The notes under the pieces were generated by a model, which did no database searches, was not told the origin of the DNA, and saw only the letters and a program-made list of their open reading frames with translations. A program made the translations under genes and the position numbers. A stretch of 64,000 bases of DNA. Source: Desulfobacula sp. GTDB taxonomy: Bacteria; Desulfobacterota; Desulfobacteria; Desulfobacterales; Desulfobacteraceae. The DNA lies in NCBI GenBank assembly GCA_018645325.1, contig JABGOU010000009.1, forward strand, positions 32,801-96,800, given 5' to 3'. Below are positions 1-9,273 of the stretch, piece by piece. How positions within the stretch are numbered: the stretch's first letter is position 1; every line of letters begins with the position of its first letter.

Positions 1-1
1 A

Positions 2-1657
2 GGGAAATCTTTAATCCGGATTTCAGATAATGGCTGCGGCCTTTATAGAGATGACGCACTTTTATCCATTGAAAGATATGCCACAAGTAAAATATTTACC
101 ACCCAGGATCTTTTTTCCATATCAACCATGGGATTTCGGGGAGAGGCGCTTCCTTCAATTGCATCCGTATCAAAATTCACACTTGTAACAAGAACAAGGG
201 AGTCTGATATTGGAACAAAGATTGAAATAGCTGGAGGGAAACTATTCAAGGTTTCCGATATAGGGGCTCCAGTGGGAACCATGGTGGAAGTGAAAAAACT
301 TTTTTTTAACACCCCTGCCCGAAAGAAATTTTTAAAATCCGATAACACGGAGATCAGCCATATTGCCGATGTGATATCCGGAATAGCTCTGGGAAACCCT
401 GGTATTGGGTTTAGATTATTTTTAAATAAAAGGCTTGTGAAAAACTTTCCTTCAGGTCAGGATTTTTTTCAAAGATCCCTGGCAGTGCTGGGAAAAGACG
501 TATCTGGTAACCTTTATTCATTTAAGGATGAAGGACAATTAGTATCCGTGTCCGGAACCTGTTCCAATCCAGCCGTGACAAGGAGCTATTCAAATCGAAT
601 TTATCTGTTTGTAAATCACAGACTGGTGTATGACCGGGGACTTGTAGCAGCAGTTATTCAAGGATACCGGGGCAGATTAATGAAAGGCCGCTTCCCCTTG
701 GGTGCAGTCAGTATCAACATACCGTTTGATCATGTGGATGTGAATGTCCACCCTTCAAAAAGGGAAATAAAATTTTCAAACCCCCAGTCTGTGTATCAAG
801 CTGTTTCAACTGCAGTCGCCAATGTACTTTTTTGGGCGCAAAAAAATGTGACGGCCTATACAGGGCAAGATTTGGTAGGCCCTTCAGCAGAATCTGGTGA
901 GATAAAAAAACAAGATTCTCAGAAAAATATATATACCCATGAAAAAGTTGACAGAGAAGTGGCCTTTCTGTCCTATGGCCATCTGCCCGGCATGGCCGAC
1001 ACAGAACGGATAGAGCAGGCAAGGTTTCAGTGGCCAAACTCAGGTTCCACGGATATTTCAAAGAATAAAAAAAGCCTGAGCAGTCTGACCATATTGGGCC
1101 AAGTCATGGGTACCTATATTGTCGCTCAAAAAAATAACAGCCTGATACTGGTGGATCAGCATGCAGCCCATGAAAGAGTGGTATACGAGACCTTGAAAAA
1201 ACGTAACCAGGCCCTGTCTGTTCAAAGTCAGACTCTGCTCGTACCCGAGACCCTGGATCTAACTCATAAAGAGGCTGACCTTTTAAATTCCATCCTGAAA
1301 GATTTATCCGGGCTTGGCATTAAAATAGAACCCTTTGGGGGTACTACATTTATCGTAAAATCTATTCCTCAACTTATAGAAAAAAAGCAGATTAAACCAC
1401 TTGTCATGGAAATTATTGAAAGTTTTCTGGAAACCCAAAATCCGTCTTCAAAAGTTAATTGGCTGGAGTCCTGCCTGATTTCCATGGCCTGTCATACAGC
1501 CATTCGGGCAAATAAGACCATGCTGCAAAGGGAGATGGTGCAATTGCTGGAAGACCTGGAAAGGTGTGAAAATCCTTTCCACTGCCCCCATGGCCGCCCT
1601 ACCATTATTTCTTTTGATGCCAAACAAATGGAAAAGCTGTTTAAAAGAGTTGTTTGA
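2..1657 (+). CDS. mutL: DNA mismatch repair protein MutL (5' end missing)
   Basis: The window opens inside the gene; the frame is open from base 2. MutL is the mismatch-repair ATPase that links MutS recognition to strand incision. Visible parts: the GHKL ATPase motif SDNGCG (about bases 23-40), YATSKI and GFRGEAL (about 131-151), a long variable linker, and a C-terminal dimerisation/endonuclease domain. That domain carries DQHAAHERVVYE (about 1155-1190), matching the metal-binding DQHA-X2-E-X4-E signature of MutL proteins that nick DNA themselves, plus CPHGRP near the end. This implies a MutH-independent repair pathway. Only the first part of the ATPase domain is lost to the window edge. Family assignment is certain. 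Confidence 0.97.
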   Translation, partial: GKSLIRISDNGCGLYRDDALLSIERYATSKIFTTQDLFSISTMGFRGEALPSIASVSKFTLVTRTRESDIGTKIEIAGGKLFKVSDIGAPVGTMVEVKKLFFNTPARKKFLKSDNTEISHIADVISGIALGNPGIGFRLFLNKRLVKNFPSGQDFFQRSLAVLGKDVSGNLYSFKDEGQLVSVSGTCSNPAVTRSYSNRIYLFVNHRLVYDRGLVAAVIQGYRGRLMKGRFPLGAVSINIPFDHVDVNVHPSKREIKFSNPQSVYQAVSTAVANVLFWAQKNVTAYTGQDLVGPSAESGEIKKQDSQKNIYTHEKVDREVAFLSYGHLPGMADTERIEQARFQWPNSGSTDISKNKKSLSSLTILGQVMGTYIVAQKNNSLILVDQHAAHERVVYETLKKRNQALSVQSQTLLVPETLDLTHKEADLLNSILKDLSGLGIKIEPFGGTTFIVKSIPQLIEKKQIKPLVMEIIESFLETQNPSSKVNWLESCLISMACHTAIRANKTMLQREMVQLLEDLERCENPFHCPHGRPTIISFDAKQMEKLFKRVV

Positions 1658-1729
1658 TGGCCGAGTATGATGTATATAATTGCGAAAATAAAAAAATATG
1701 ATGTTGTAATAATCCTATAAAGGAGTCCC

Positions 1730-3361
1730 ATGTTAAAACCCTATAAAATCATTAAGACAGGGTTGGTAGTTGTTGCCCTGTCACTTTTTACGATAGTCAC
1801 CATCACCCCGGGGTTGTGTTCACAGCCTAAAAAAGTTGCGGTGATTCCTTTTTCAATAAATTCTCCCCAGGATCTTGGTTTTTTACAGGATGGTTTGTTT
1901 AATATGCTTTTTTCCCGGTTGTCGGATCCAGGAAAAGTGGATGTGGTGGACCGTGAAACCATTGACAATGTTCTGATAAAATTAAGAGACTCCCTTGGGA
2001 AAAAAGTATCTCTTAATGAAGCCAATGCAAAAATTATTGGTGCCAATATGGGGGTTGACTATGTCCTTTTTGGAAGTCTGACACATTTTGGGGAAAGTGT
2101 AAGCCTGGATGCCGGCATGGTGGACATGACCGGGGAAAAACCGACTTTAACATTTTTTGAGCAAAGCAAAAGCATGGGGGATGTCATTCCCATGGTCAAT
2201 ACCTTTAGCGGTGATATTAATTTAAAGATATTTAACCGCAGTATTGCAAATGAGCTGTATGCAGGATCTAAGCAAAAAGGCGCACTGCAAGGTGGGCAGG
2301 CTGATGATAATAGTGCTAATGGCGGGTTTGTAAATCTTCAGAAGACTGTTCAAGACAGGTTTCATACGCATTTAAAGTTTAAGGGCCAGATAAATGCAAT
2401 GGCTGTTGGTGATCTGACAAACGATGGTATTGTCCAGGTTGTGGCAGCCACGGATGATGAGGTTCTAATCCATAAGTTTGCGGATAACAGGCTTTTGCTT
2501 GACAAAAAGCTTAAATTCAGCTCCAGCCATAGAATCATATCTCTTGATATTGCCGATATAAATAAAAACGGGTACCCGGAAATATTTGTTACCAGCCTGA
2601 ATATCCATAGGGAAGGATTAAAGTCCTTTGTACTGGAATATAACGGGAGCACTTATGCTACGCTGACAGATGATGAATCTTATTATTTCAGGAGCATTGA
2701 CGACCCTGAAAAAGGTAAAATCCTTCTTGGCCAGAAGCCTGCTGATCATCCTTTTAAAGGTCAAATTTATACCATGAAGGTTGCGGGCAGCCGATATGTG
2801 AAGGATGAAAAACTCAGAGTGCCCAGAAGTGCATCTGTCCTTTCTCTTGCACAGGGGCCCGTGATTTCTGAAAATGCAGCAGACTATGTATCAATCAATG
2901 AATATGGACGTTTGAATGTGTTCAGTGATACCGGAAAAATTGACTGGGAAGGAAATAAAAAATTTGGTGGTACAGCCCATTATTTTTTACTTAAAAGACA
3001 GGAGACCGATACTTCATTTCAGAAACGGGCCTATTTGAATCCACGCCTTCTTTTTTATGATATAGATAATGATGGTAAACCGGAAATTTTTGCTTTGAGA
3101 AATGAGGAGCTTGCCGGGGGTGCCTTTGGCAGTTACAAAAGGTTTACAAAGGGAAATATAGAAATTTTGTCCTGGAACGGTATTGCCCTTGCACCCGTGG
3201 GCAAAACCAGATCTGTTCAGGGCTGGATAAGTGATTTTGCCATAGCAGATATTGACGGGGATGGACAAGATGAACTTGTCGCTTCTGTGGTGGGTAAATC
3301 AAAATTTTTCCTTAAAACAAAAGCTCAGTCATCAAATATAATCTCTTATAAAATGAAATAG
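1730..3361 (+). CDS. Exported FG-GAP/VCBS-repeat protein with CsgG/FlgO-like N-terminal domain
   Basis: 543 residues. AGGAG precedes the ATG. Residues 1 to about 31 form a signal peptide (hydrophobic core, then CSQPKK). Residues of about 33-180 resemble the FlgO/CsgG-type domain of envelope proteins (KKVAVIPFSI start, then a DVVDRETI stretch). The C-terminal half has several FG-GAP-like repeats with DxDxDG-type calcium loops, for example DINKNGYPEIF, DIDNDGKPEIF (about residue 443) and DIDGDGQDEL (about 506), suggesting a beta-propeller in the periplasm or on the outer membrane. The minus-strand gene ending at 5745 repeats the N-terminal domain alone. The function is not known; an envelope structural or assembly role is an inference. 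Confidence 0.75.
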   Translation: MLKPYKIIKTGLVVVALSLFTIVTITPGLCSQPKKVAVIPFSINSPQDLGFLQDGLFNMLFSRLSDPGKVDVVDRETIDNVLIKLRDSLGKKVSLNEANAKIIGANMGVDYVLFGSLTHFGESVSLDAGMVDMTGEKPTLTFFEQSKSMGDVIPMVNTFSGDINLKIFNRSIANELYAGSKQKGALQGGQADDNSANGGFVNLQKTVQDRFHTHLKFKGQINAMAVGDLTNDGIVQVVAATDDEVLIHKFADNRLLLDKKLKFSSSHRIISLDIADINKNGYPEIFVTSLNIHREGLKSFVLEYNGSTYATLTDDESYYFRSIDDPEKGKILLGQKPADHPFKGQIYTMKVAGSRYVKDEKLRVPRSASVLSLAQGPVISENAADYVSINEYGRLNVFSDTGKIDWEGNKKFGGTAHYFLLKRQETDTSFQKRAYLNPRLLFYDIDNDGKPEIFALRNEELAGGAFGSYKRFTKGNIEILSWNGIALAPVGKTRSVQGWISDFAIADIDGDGQDELVASVVGKSKFFLKTKAQSSNIISYKMK

Positions 3362-3385
3362 CAGATTAAAAAATAAAAAAAGAAG

Positions 3386-3414
3386 TTGACAAAAGCTGGT
3401 AAACCCCATAAAAA
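3386..3414 (+). promoter_or_regulatory. Sigma70-type promoter of the outer-membrane protein gene
   Basis: TTGACA at 3386-3391, a 17-base spacer and TAAAAA at 3409-3414. The following leader of about 90 bases holds a perfect 6-bp hairpin (GGTTCA / TGAACC, 3464-3480) before the AAGGAG ribosome site of the gene at 3512. Position and spacing fit a strong promoter; the -10 is only a fair match. Confidence 0.55.
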
Positions 3415-3511
3415 GTGTATTTATCTGAATATTTGCGTTTAAAAGGAGCGTTTGTATTCAGGCGGTTCAGGTGGTGAACCTCATGGTTAAAAAACATTTA
3501 AGGAGAAAAAG

Positions 3512-4414
3512 ATGAAAAAATTAATGGTTCTTGCTGTTGCGATGGCAATGGTTGCAACTTTTGCAATGACAGCCTCAGCTGCAGAATGGAATTTTTATGG
3601 AAGCTCACGTGTTAATACTTGGATCACTGATACTGGTGCTCCTGATAAAGTATATACTGAGGCTCTTCAAGGCAACTCCCGTATTGGTGCTAACGTTAAA
3701 GTAAGTGATGAACTGTCCGGCCGTTTTGAATATGGTACAGGCGTTAATGTTCGTCTTCTTTACGGTGAATGGAATTTTGGCAGCGGATCATTTCTCGTTG
3801 GCCAGACTTATACTCCCCTGAATATGTTCTACTCCAACCAGGTTTATGGTTCTGATACAGACCTTCTCGATCATGGTGGAGTTTACAGTGGTCGTGCTCC
3901 AATGTTAAGATTGAAATTTGGTAGTTTCCAGATTGCTGCAGTAGCTCCTGCAGCCGGTAACATTGATGTACCGACAATTGAAGCCAAATATTCACTTAGC
4001 CTTGGTGCTGCCAGTCTCCAGATTGCTGGTGGTTACGACGTAGGTCCTGATTTAGGCGAAGCAGCTTATGTAGTTGCATTGGGCGCAAGCATGAATGTTG
4101 GACCGGTTTCCCTTGGTGGTAACATCTATTTTGGTGACAATGCTGAGCAATTGATTTGGACCAGAGGCGCAGGCGATAGCAACCTTGGTTATCTTATTGT
4201 TGCTGGTTTCAAAGCTAATGATATGATCAAACTTGAGGCTGGTTATGCAAGTGCTGAAGGTGACACACCTGCCGGCGTTACAATTGATGCATATTCTTAC
4301 TATGCACAGGCTGTTATAACTATAGCTCCTGGCGTATATGTAATTCCTGAAGTTGGTACAATCGATAGTGGAAATACTGACTATTTCGGTGCCAAATGGC
4401 AGATTAATTTCTAA
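3512..4414 (+). CDS. Outer-membrane beta-barrel (porin-like) protein
   Basis: 300 residues starting after AAGGAG. A classic Sec signal peptide (MKK, hydrophobic stretch, TASAAE cleavage site near residue 23) leads into a mature chain rich in Gly, Ala, Tyr and alternating polar/hydrophobic residues. The chain ends in Phe (KWQINF), the C-terminal aromatic used for BAM-dependent insertion. This fits an outer-membrane barrel of about 12-14 strands, although the exact porin family cannot be named from sequence reading. It has its own promoter and a strong terminator downstream, so it is monocistronic and probably well expressed. Whether it forms a pore and what passes it are unknown. Confidence 0.75.
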   Translation: MKKLMVLAVAMAMVATFAMTASAAEWNFYGSSRVNTWITDTGAPDKVYTEALQGNSRIGANVKVSDELSGRFEYGTGVNVRLLYGEWNFGSGSFLVGQTYTPLNMFYSNQVYGSDTDLLDHGGVYSGRAPMLRLKFGSFQIAAVAPAAGNIDVPTIEAKYSLSLGAASLQIAGGYDVGPDLGEAAYVVALGASMNVGPVSLGGNIYFGDNAEQLIWTRGAGDSNLGYLIVAGFKANDMIKLEAGYASAEGDTPAGVTIDAYSYYAQAVITIAPGVYVIPEVGTIDSGNTDYFGAKWQINF

Positions 4415-4461
4415 TTTGAATTAATTAGAAATTCTAAGATTTAATACCACCTGAATGTTTT

Positions 4462-4500
4462 GGCCTGGTGATGGGAATAACCCGTCCCCAGGCCTTTTTA
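4462..4500 (+). terminator. Rho-independent terminator of the outer-membrane protein gene
   Basis: Stem GGCCTGG (4462-4468) / CCAGGCC (4488-4494), GC-rich, followed by TTTTT. It lies 48 bases after the stop codon. Confidence 0.9.
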
Positions 4501-4547
4501 ATTTATCATGCATGGGACATATGAATATAAGGAGCAGATAATAAAAA

Positions 4548-5744
4548 ATGGACAGATATTATAAAGAGCGGTTTCATGCCCAGCAAAATTTGATCCGGAA
4601 AACTGCCCCTTTGATGGAAGTCAATGAGATCATTGAAAAAGTCAGGGAAGAACTAAGGAAAATTATTCCCAATGCCATGGAAGTGTGCATCCTGCTTTTG
4701 GATCCCGAAGCGGGTAATTACACATCTCCCTTGCAATGTGCCTTGTATGAACAGCCTGTGAACTGTCAGTCCTGTAAGCGGAATCGCCCGGCAGTACAAA
4801 AAGCCATTCAGAAAAAAAAAGCAGTGGTAGTGTCTCAAAGTGAACCTGTGCGGCGAATGGATAATTCTCTTGTGGCCGTGGGTTCGGAATATGCTATGCC
4901 TGTTTTTGTGGAAGACAGGGTTTTGGCAACCATCAGTGTAGTGATACAGCCCTTAACCAGGTATACCAGAAGGGATTTTTTTCTGATAAGGGATTTTGCA
5001 GATATTCTGGGGAATATTATACTAAATGCCAAACGTCAATGGGAGATCACACAGGATAAAATTCGTATCAGCCGAAAACTTAACCATCTGACTCCCTTTG
5101 TCCCAGGGTCGGTGAGGCATATGGTGGATAAGAATCCTGAATTATTGACTTTGGAAAAAGAAAGAAAAGAGGTGACCATCCTTTTTTTGGATTTGGAAGG
5201 TTATACAAGTTTAAGTTCCAGGTGGCCGGAAACTCAAGTCAATGCCATTATTGAAAAAATGTTTTCCAGTTTTGTGGATCCCATTCACAGGTCCCAGGGA
5301 GATATCAACGAAACAGCAGGTGATGCGCTTATGATTATATTTAAAGATCATGATGCAAAGACCAATGCGATCAATGCAGTAAAGGCAGCCTTTGAAATTG
5401 TTGATCAAAACAGGGCCTTTAATTTGTCCCTGGATCCGGAAATTGGGGCTATTGATGTGAATATCGGTATTAATTCCGGGTCCGCCCTTGTTGGAATGAG
5501 CCGGTTTAAAGGCCTTCTGCATACGCGCATGACTTTTACTGCAACAGGAAGGGTGACCAATATTGCTGCCCGATTGTCAGACCATGCCAAGCTCGGGGAT
5601 ATACTTATTGGTGAGGAAACCCAAAAAATGGTGGCAGGTTTATGGCCGGTTTATCCACTTGGACCTGTCTCCTTAAAAGGAGTCAAAGATCCTGTGCTGG
5701 TTTTTTCTCTTCTTCGTTCACCTGAGTCAAAGCCTGTCAAATAG
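4548..5744 (+). CDS. GAF-domain class III adenylate/guanylate cyclase
   Basis: 398 residues, cytosolic. An N-terminal GAF-like sensory domain (about 20-165) contains a Cys cluster (NCQSCK). A class III nucleotide cyclase domain follows (about 200-395): LFLDLEGYTSLS supplies the first metal Asp, ETAGDALMIIF the second, and VTNIAARLS the Asn and Arg of the active site. The residue that usually reads Lys before the second metal site (as in DKYIGDA) is Glu here (NETAGDA), so substrate preference or activity may differ from textbook enzymes. Likely product is cAMP (or cGMP); the ligand of the GAF domain is unknown. It is followed tail-to-tail by the minus-strand gene ending at 5745. Confidence 0.85.
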   Translation: MDRYYKERFHAQQNLIRKTAPLMEVNEIIEKVREELRKIIPNAMEVCILLLDPEAGNYTSPLQCALYEQPVNCQSCKRNRPAVQKAIQKKKAVVVSQSEPVRRMDNSLVAVGSEYAMPVFVEDRVLATISVVIQPLTRYTRRDFFLIRDFADILGNIILNAKRQWEITQDKIRISRKLNHLTPFVPGSVRHMVDKNPELLTLEKERKEVTILFLDLEGYTSLSSRWPETQVNAIIEKMFSSFVDPIHRSQGDINETAGDALMIIFKDHDAKTNAINAVKAAFEIVDQNRAFNLSLDPEIGAIDVNIGINSGSALVGMSRFKGLLHTRMTFTATGRVTNIAARLSDHAKLGDILIGEETQKMVAGLWPVYPLGPVSLKGVKDPVLVFSLLRSPESKPVK

Positions 5745-6383
5745 TTAAAAAAGGTATTTCCATATCTTCCACCCCGGTGATTTTTCTGTGTCCTGCCAAC
5801 CGGAATTTTTCATCATGTATTCTGGATTTTTGCGTTTTTGTTCCTGGATATCTGTTTTTTGTTCCTGATTCATTTTTTCCCATGTCAAAGTGGTCCGGTT
5901 AAAAATTTTTTTATTAATGGCTGCCGCAATCCGGTTTGTTTTGTTAATCAAATCACCACTTTTTTGGGATTGTTCGAAAAAAGCCATATATCTTTTGTTT
6001 TCAATATCATAAACCTGGACATCAATACTAAAGGAACCAGCCAGTTTGGTTATCGCTCCAGCCAGGACAAAATTGCTGTTGGTCACCCGGCTTATTTCAT
6101 TAATCTTTTTAGCATCATTTGTGTTATTAATGCGTGAAAGATGCACTGCAAGGTTTTCTTCCGGGACTACCACCACATTATTTTTCCAGGACAGCCGGGA
6201 ATAAAGCATATGGCCAATTCCTTTCTGAATATGAATCAATTTTTCCTGGGCATTGATTTTAAAAGGAAGTATTGCGATGGTCTTGATATTCTCTTTGGCA
6301 TTAATGGTCAGAGTGCTACCCATTATAACAGATAGAATAATAAGTATGCCGATTGTTTTGTAGACTGGATTATTTTTTTTCAA
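5745..6383 (-). CDS. Exported CsgG/FlgO-like domain protein
   Basis: 212 residues. The start is a TTG at 6383 with GGAG eight bases upstream; it overlaps the end of gatB by 14 bases, so translation is probably coupled. The TTG start is preferred because it gives a complete signal peptide (KKNN, hydrophobic core, NAKEN). The mature part ([13 protein letters not shown], then a MLYSRLSW segment and a VVVVPEEN segment) matches the N-terminal domain of the FG-GAP protein at 1730 but lacks its repeats. Presumably periplasmic or outer-membrane associated. Function unknown; the pairing with its larger relative 2.4 kb away suggests they act in one envelope process. Confidence 0.65.
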   Translation of the reverse strand: MKKNNPVYKTIGILIILSVIMGSTLTINAKENIKTIAILPFKINAQEKLIHIQKGIGHMLYSRLSWKNNVVVVPEENLAVHLSRINNTNDAKKINEISRVTNSNFVLAGAITKLAGSFSIDVQVYDIENKRYMAFFEQSQKSGDLINKTNRIAAAINKKIFNRTTLTWEKMNQEQKTDIQEQKRKNPEYMMKNSGWQDTEKSPGWKIWKYLF

Positions 6384-7824
6384 TGCTTGGCTCCGTTGAC
6401 AGATTTGATTTCAAAAGCTGGGTCACGATTTTGGGATCAGCTTTGCCCCGGGTTTTTTTCATGATCTGGCCCATGAAAAAAGAGAAAAGCCTGGTTTTAC
6501 CATTCCTGTATGCCAAAGCTTCTTCAGGGTTTTCATTTATGATGGTTTTAACCATTGTTTCAAGAGCTGATAAATCAGACACTTGTTCAAGATTTTTTTC
6601 TTTTACAATAATTTTTGGATCTTTTTTTGTATCAACCATTTCATCAAATATTGTTTTTGCAGCGCCGGCATTAATTTTTTCTTTTTCAAGCAGGGCTAAC
6701 AATTTTGAAAAAGCAATAGCTGTTACCGGGGACTCCAAAATAGTTATCCCCTTGCTGTTCAGCATGCCTAAAAGGGTGGTCATTACCCAGTTGGCAGCCT
6801 GTTTTTTGTCTTTTAAAGGTCCTGCAACTGCCTCAAAAAAATCAGCTAGCTCAATTGATGCTGTTAAAACTTTGGCATCATAATCTGACAGATTATAGTC
6901 TTTCATAAATCTTGAATGTTTTTCATCGGGCAGTTCCGGCAATTGTTTCTCAATGGATAGAATCCATTGATCATCAACTATGAGGGGCACAAGATCAGGA
7001 TCTGGGAAATATCTATAGTCATGGGCTTCTTCCTTGCCCCGCATGGAAAAGGTTTTATTTTTGACAGGGTCCCAGAGCCGGGTTTCCTGGATCACATTAT
7101 GGCCTTCCTCTAAAACATAGGTCTGTCGTTCAATTTCATAGGAAATCGCTTTTTCAACATGTTTGAACGAATTCAGGTTTTTGAGTTCCGCTCTTGTCCC
7201 AAACTCTTTTTGTCCCAAAGGCCTTAAGGAAATATTGGCATCACATCGAAAATTTCCCTTTTCCATATTGCAGTCACACACATCAATGTATTTAAGAATA
7301 GAATGCAGCTTTCTTAAATAGGCGCCGGCCTGATCAGACGTTCTAAGGTCAGGCTCACTCACGATTTCGATTAAGGGAACCCCTGTCCTGTTGAGGTCCA
7401 CCATGCTCCTTGCCCTTGCCGGATCATGGATCAGTTTTCCTGCATCCTCTTCCATGTGAATCCTTGTAATGCCTATTTTAATGGTATCTGAAGCTGCGCC
7501 ATCAATTTCAAGGAATCCGTGTTCGGCAATGGGAAGGGCGTACTGGGATATCTGATACCCCTTTGGCAGGTCTGGATAAAAATAGTTTTTCCGGTCAAAG
7601 CGGCTCTCCTTATTGATTTTACAATGAGTTGCAAGAGACGCTTTAATGGCAAAGGTAACGGCCTGTCTGTTTAAGACAGGCAGCACACCCGGCATTCCAG
7701 TACAGACAGGACAGGTATTGGTATTGGGAGGGTTTCCAAATTTGGTTGAGCAGCCACAGAAAATTTTGGTTTTGGTTTTCAGCTGTGCATGGACTTCTAG
7801 GCCGATAACAGGTTCAAACTGCAT
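6370..7824 (-). CDS. gatB: Asp-tRNA(Asn)/Glu-tRNA(Gln) amidotransferase subunit B
   Basis: 484 residues, the normal length. GatB is the kinase subunit of GatCAB, which converts mischarged Glu-tRNA(Gln) (and Asp-tRNA(Asn)) to the correct amide. The N-terminal signature [12 protein letters not shown], the zinc-site cysteines (CGCST, CPVC), the central catalytic core and the C-terminal YqeY-like tail ([10 protein letters not shown]) are all present. gatA and gatC are not next to it. The gltX at 12485 is presumably the non-discriminating GluRS that feeds it (inference). It is followed in the same transcript by the small secreted protein at 5745. Confidence 0.97.
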   Translation of the reverse strand: MQFEPVIGLEVHAQLKTKTKIFCGCSTKFGNPPNTNTCPVCTGMPGVLPVLNRQAVTFAIKASLATHCKINKESRFDRKNYFYPDLPKGYQISQYALPIAEHGFLEIDGAASDTIKIGITRIHMEEDAGKLIHDPARARSMVDLNRTGVPLIEIVSEPDLRTSDQAGAYLRKLHSILKYIDVCDCNMEKGNFRCDANISLRPLGQKEFGTRAELKNLNSFKHVEKAISYEIERQTYVLEEGHNVIQETRLWDPVKNKTFSMRGKEEAHDYRYFPDPDLVPLIVDDQWILSIEKQLPELPDEKHSRFMKDYNLSDYDAKVLTASIELADFFEAVAGPLKDKKQAANWVMTTLLGMLNSKGITILESPVTAIAFSKLLALLEKEKINAGAAKTIFDEMVDTKKDPKIIVKEKNLEQVSDLSALETMVKTIINENPEEALAYRNGKTRLFSFFMGQIMKKTRGKADPKIVTQLLKSNLSTEPSIEKK

Positions 7825-7995
7825 AAATAATTATTTCCCTTATAACTTTATTTTTTGTGTTTAATAATAACCTCCTTTTATAACCTTGATATTTTCATTA
7901 ATCAATATAATTTTTATTGCATAAAAATGACTAAAAATATAAAAGTATGTCAAATTGTTGTTATATCCATCAGGAATCTATAAAGGCAGGATTAG

Positions 7996-8187
7996 ATGAA
8001 GTTTTTCTTTTGTGTTATTGGTATGGTTATGATTATTGAGGGGTTGCCGTATTTTGCATTTCCCGGAAAAATGAAAGAAATGGTTCAAATGATGATCAGC
8101 CTTGAGAATGAAAAGCTTAGAAAATTTGGTCTTGTTCTGATGATTGCAGGACTCAGCATTGTTTATCTTGCCATGGACGGTCTATAA
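7996..8187 (+). CDS. DUF2065 small inner-membrane protein
   Basis: 63 residues with two predicted transmembrane helices (about 1-22 and 43-60) around a short charged segment containing the GLPYFAFPGKMK motif typical of DUF2065. Its stop codon overlaps the queA start by one base (TAATG), so the two are translationally coupled. No molecular role is established for the family. Confidence 0.8.
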   Translation: MKFFFCVIGMVMIIEGLPYFAFPGKMKEMVQMMISLENEKLRKFGLVLMIAGLSIVYLAMDGL

Positions 8188-9266
8188 TGTCTCAATTAGG
8201 TGTGACCTTCAGGTTATCCGACTATGATTATGATTTGCCAAAGGAAAAAATTGCCCAGACACCCTGCGAAAACAGGGGCGAATCAAGGCTTTTACATGTG
8301 GATAGAAGCTCTGAAACCATTTCCCATTATCAATTTAAAGATATTGCAAAACTGTTGAGATCTGATGATCTTTTAGTGATCAATAATACCAAGGTAGTTC
8401 CGGCAAGACTGTTTGGTACAAAAGAAACCGGAGGTAAAGTTGAAGTATTGATTATCGATTATGCTGCTGGAGTAAAAAATCTTGAAAAAACAGGTTTTTT
8501 TCAGTGCGATTGCTTGATTAAAGCATCCAGGAGCCCGAAAAAAGGGGCAAGGCTTTTATTGGAAAAAAAGGTTGAAGCAAGGGTTGAATCTGTAAAAGCT
8601 GGCGTATCACAAATAAAGTTTTTAAATGGGGGAGAATTTTTAGAATTTTTAAACACTTGTGGCAAAATTCCCCTGCCTCCTTATATAAAAAGAGAAGCAC
8701 CAGGCTGTAATCAAAATGATCAGGAAAATTACCAGACAGTTTATGCATCTAAAGAAGGTGCTGTTGCAGCGCCTACAGCCGGGCTTCATTTTACAAAAGA
8801 GCTGATGGCTGAACTTTTAAACAAAGGGATAGAAATTACACAAATTACCCTCCATGTTGGATATGGAACTTTTGTACCTGTAAAAGTGAACGATATCAGG
8901 GATCACAAGATCCATTCCGAAACTTTTTATGTGTCCCGGGAAAATGCAGACAAGATCAACCGGGCCAAAGATGAAAATCGCCGTGTTATTGCAGTTGGTA
9001 CCACAAGTGTTAGAACACTTGAATATCTTAGTGATGAAAGAGGCCGGGTCAAACCCAATACAGGATTGTGCGATCTTTTTATATATCCTGGATACAATTT
9101 TAAATGTGTGGATGCCATGATTACCAATTTCCATCTTCCAGAGTCCACACTTTTGATGCTGGTGTCTGCATTTTACACCAGGCAGAAAATATTGGATGCT
9201 TATATGGAAGCCAAAATTAAAGATTATCGATTTTTCAGCTATGGCGATGCCATGCTGATTGAATAA
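8187..9266 (+). CDS. queA: S-adenosylmethionine:tRNA ribosyltransferase-isomerase QueA
   Basis: 359 residues. QueA moves the ribosyl group of SAM onto preQ1 in tRNA, giving epoxyqueuosine at position 34. Diagnostic stretches are the start FRLSDYDYDLP, INNTKVVPARLFG, AAPTAGLHFT and VGTTSVRTLE, plus TNFHLPESTLLMLVSAF near the end. Coupled upstream to the DUF2065 gene and directly followed by tgt, the enzyme for the preceding step. Confidence 0.97.
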   Translation: MSQLGVTFRLSDYDYDLPKEKIAQTPCENRGESRLLHVDRSSETISHYQFKDIAKLLRSDDLLVINNTKVVPARLFGTKETGGKVEVLIIDYAAGVKNLEKTGFFQCDCLIKASRSPKKGARLLLEKKVEARVESVKAGVSQIKFLNGGEFLEFLNTCGKIPLPPYIKREAPGCNQNDQENYQTVYASKEGAVAAPTAGLHFTKELMAELLNKGIEITQITLHVGYGTFVPVKVNDIRDHKIHSETFYVSRENADKINRAKDENRRVIAVGTTSVRTLEYLSDERGRVKPNTGLCDLFIYPGYNFKCVDAMITNFHLPESTLLMLVSAFYTRQKILDAYMEAKIKDYRFFSYGDAMLIE

Positions 9267-9273
9267 GGAAGTT

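Noticed and set aside
9259-9273. TTG start for tgt inside queA
   Set aside because: The ATG at 9274 has a good AAGGAA ribosome site and gives the normal N-terminus.
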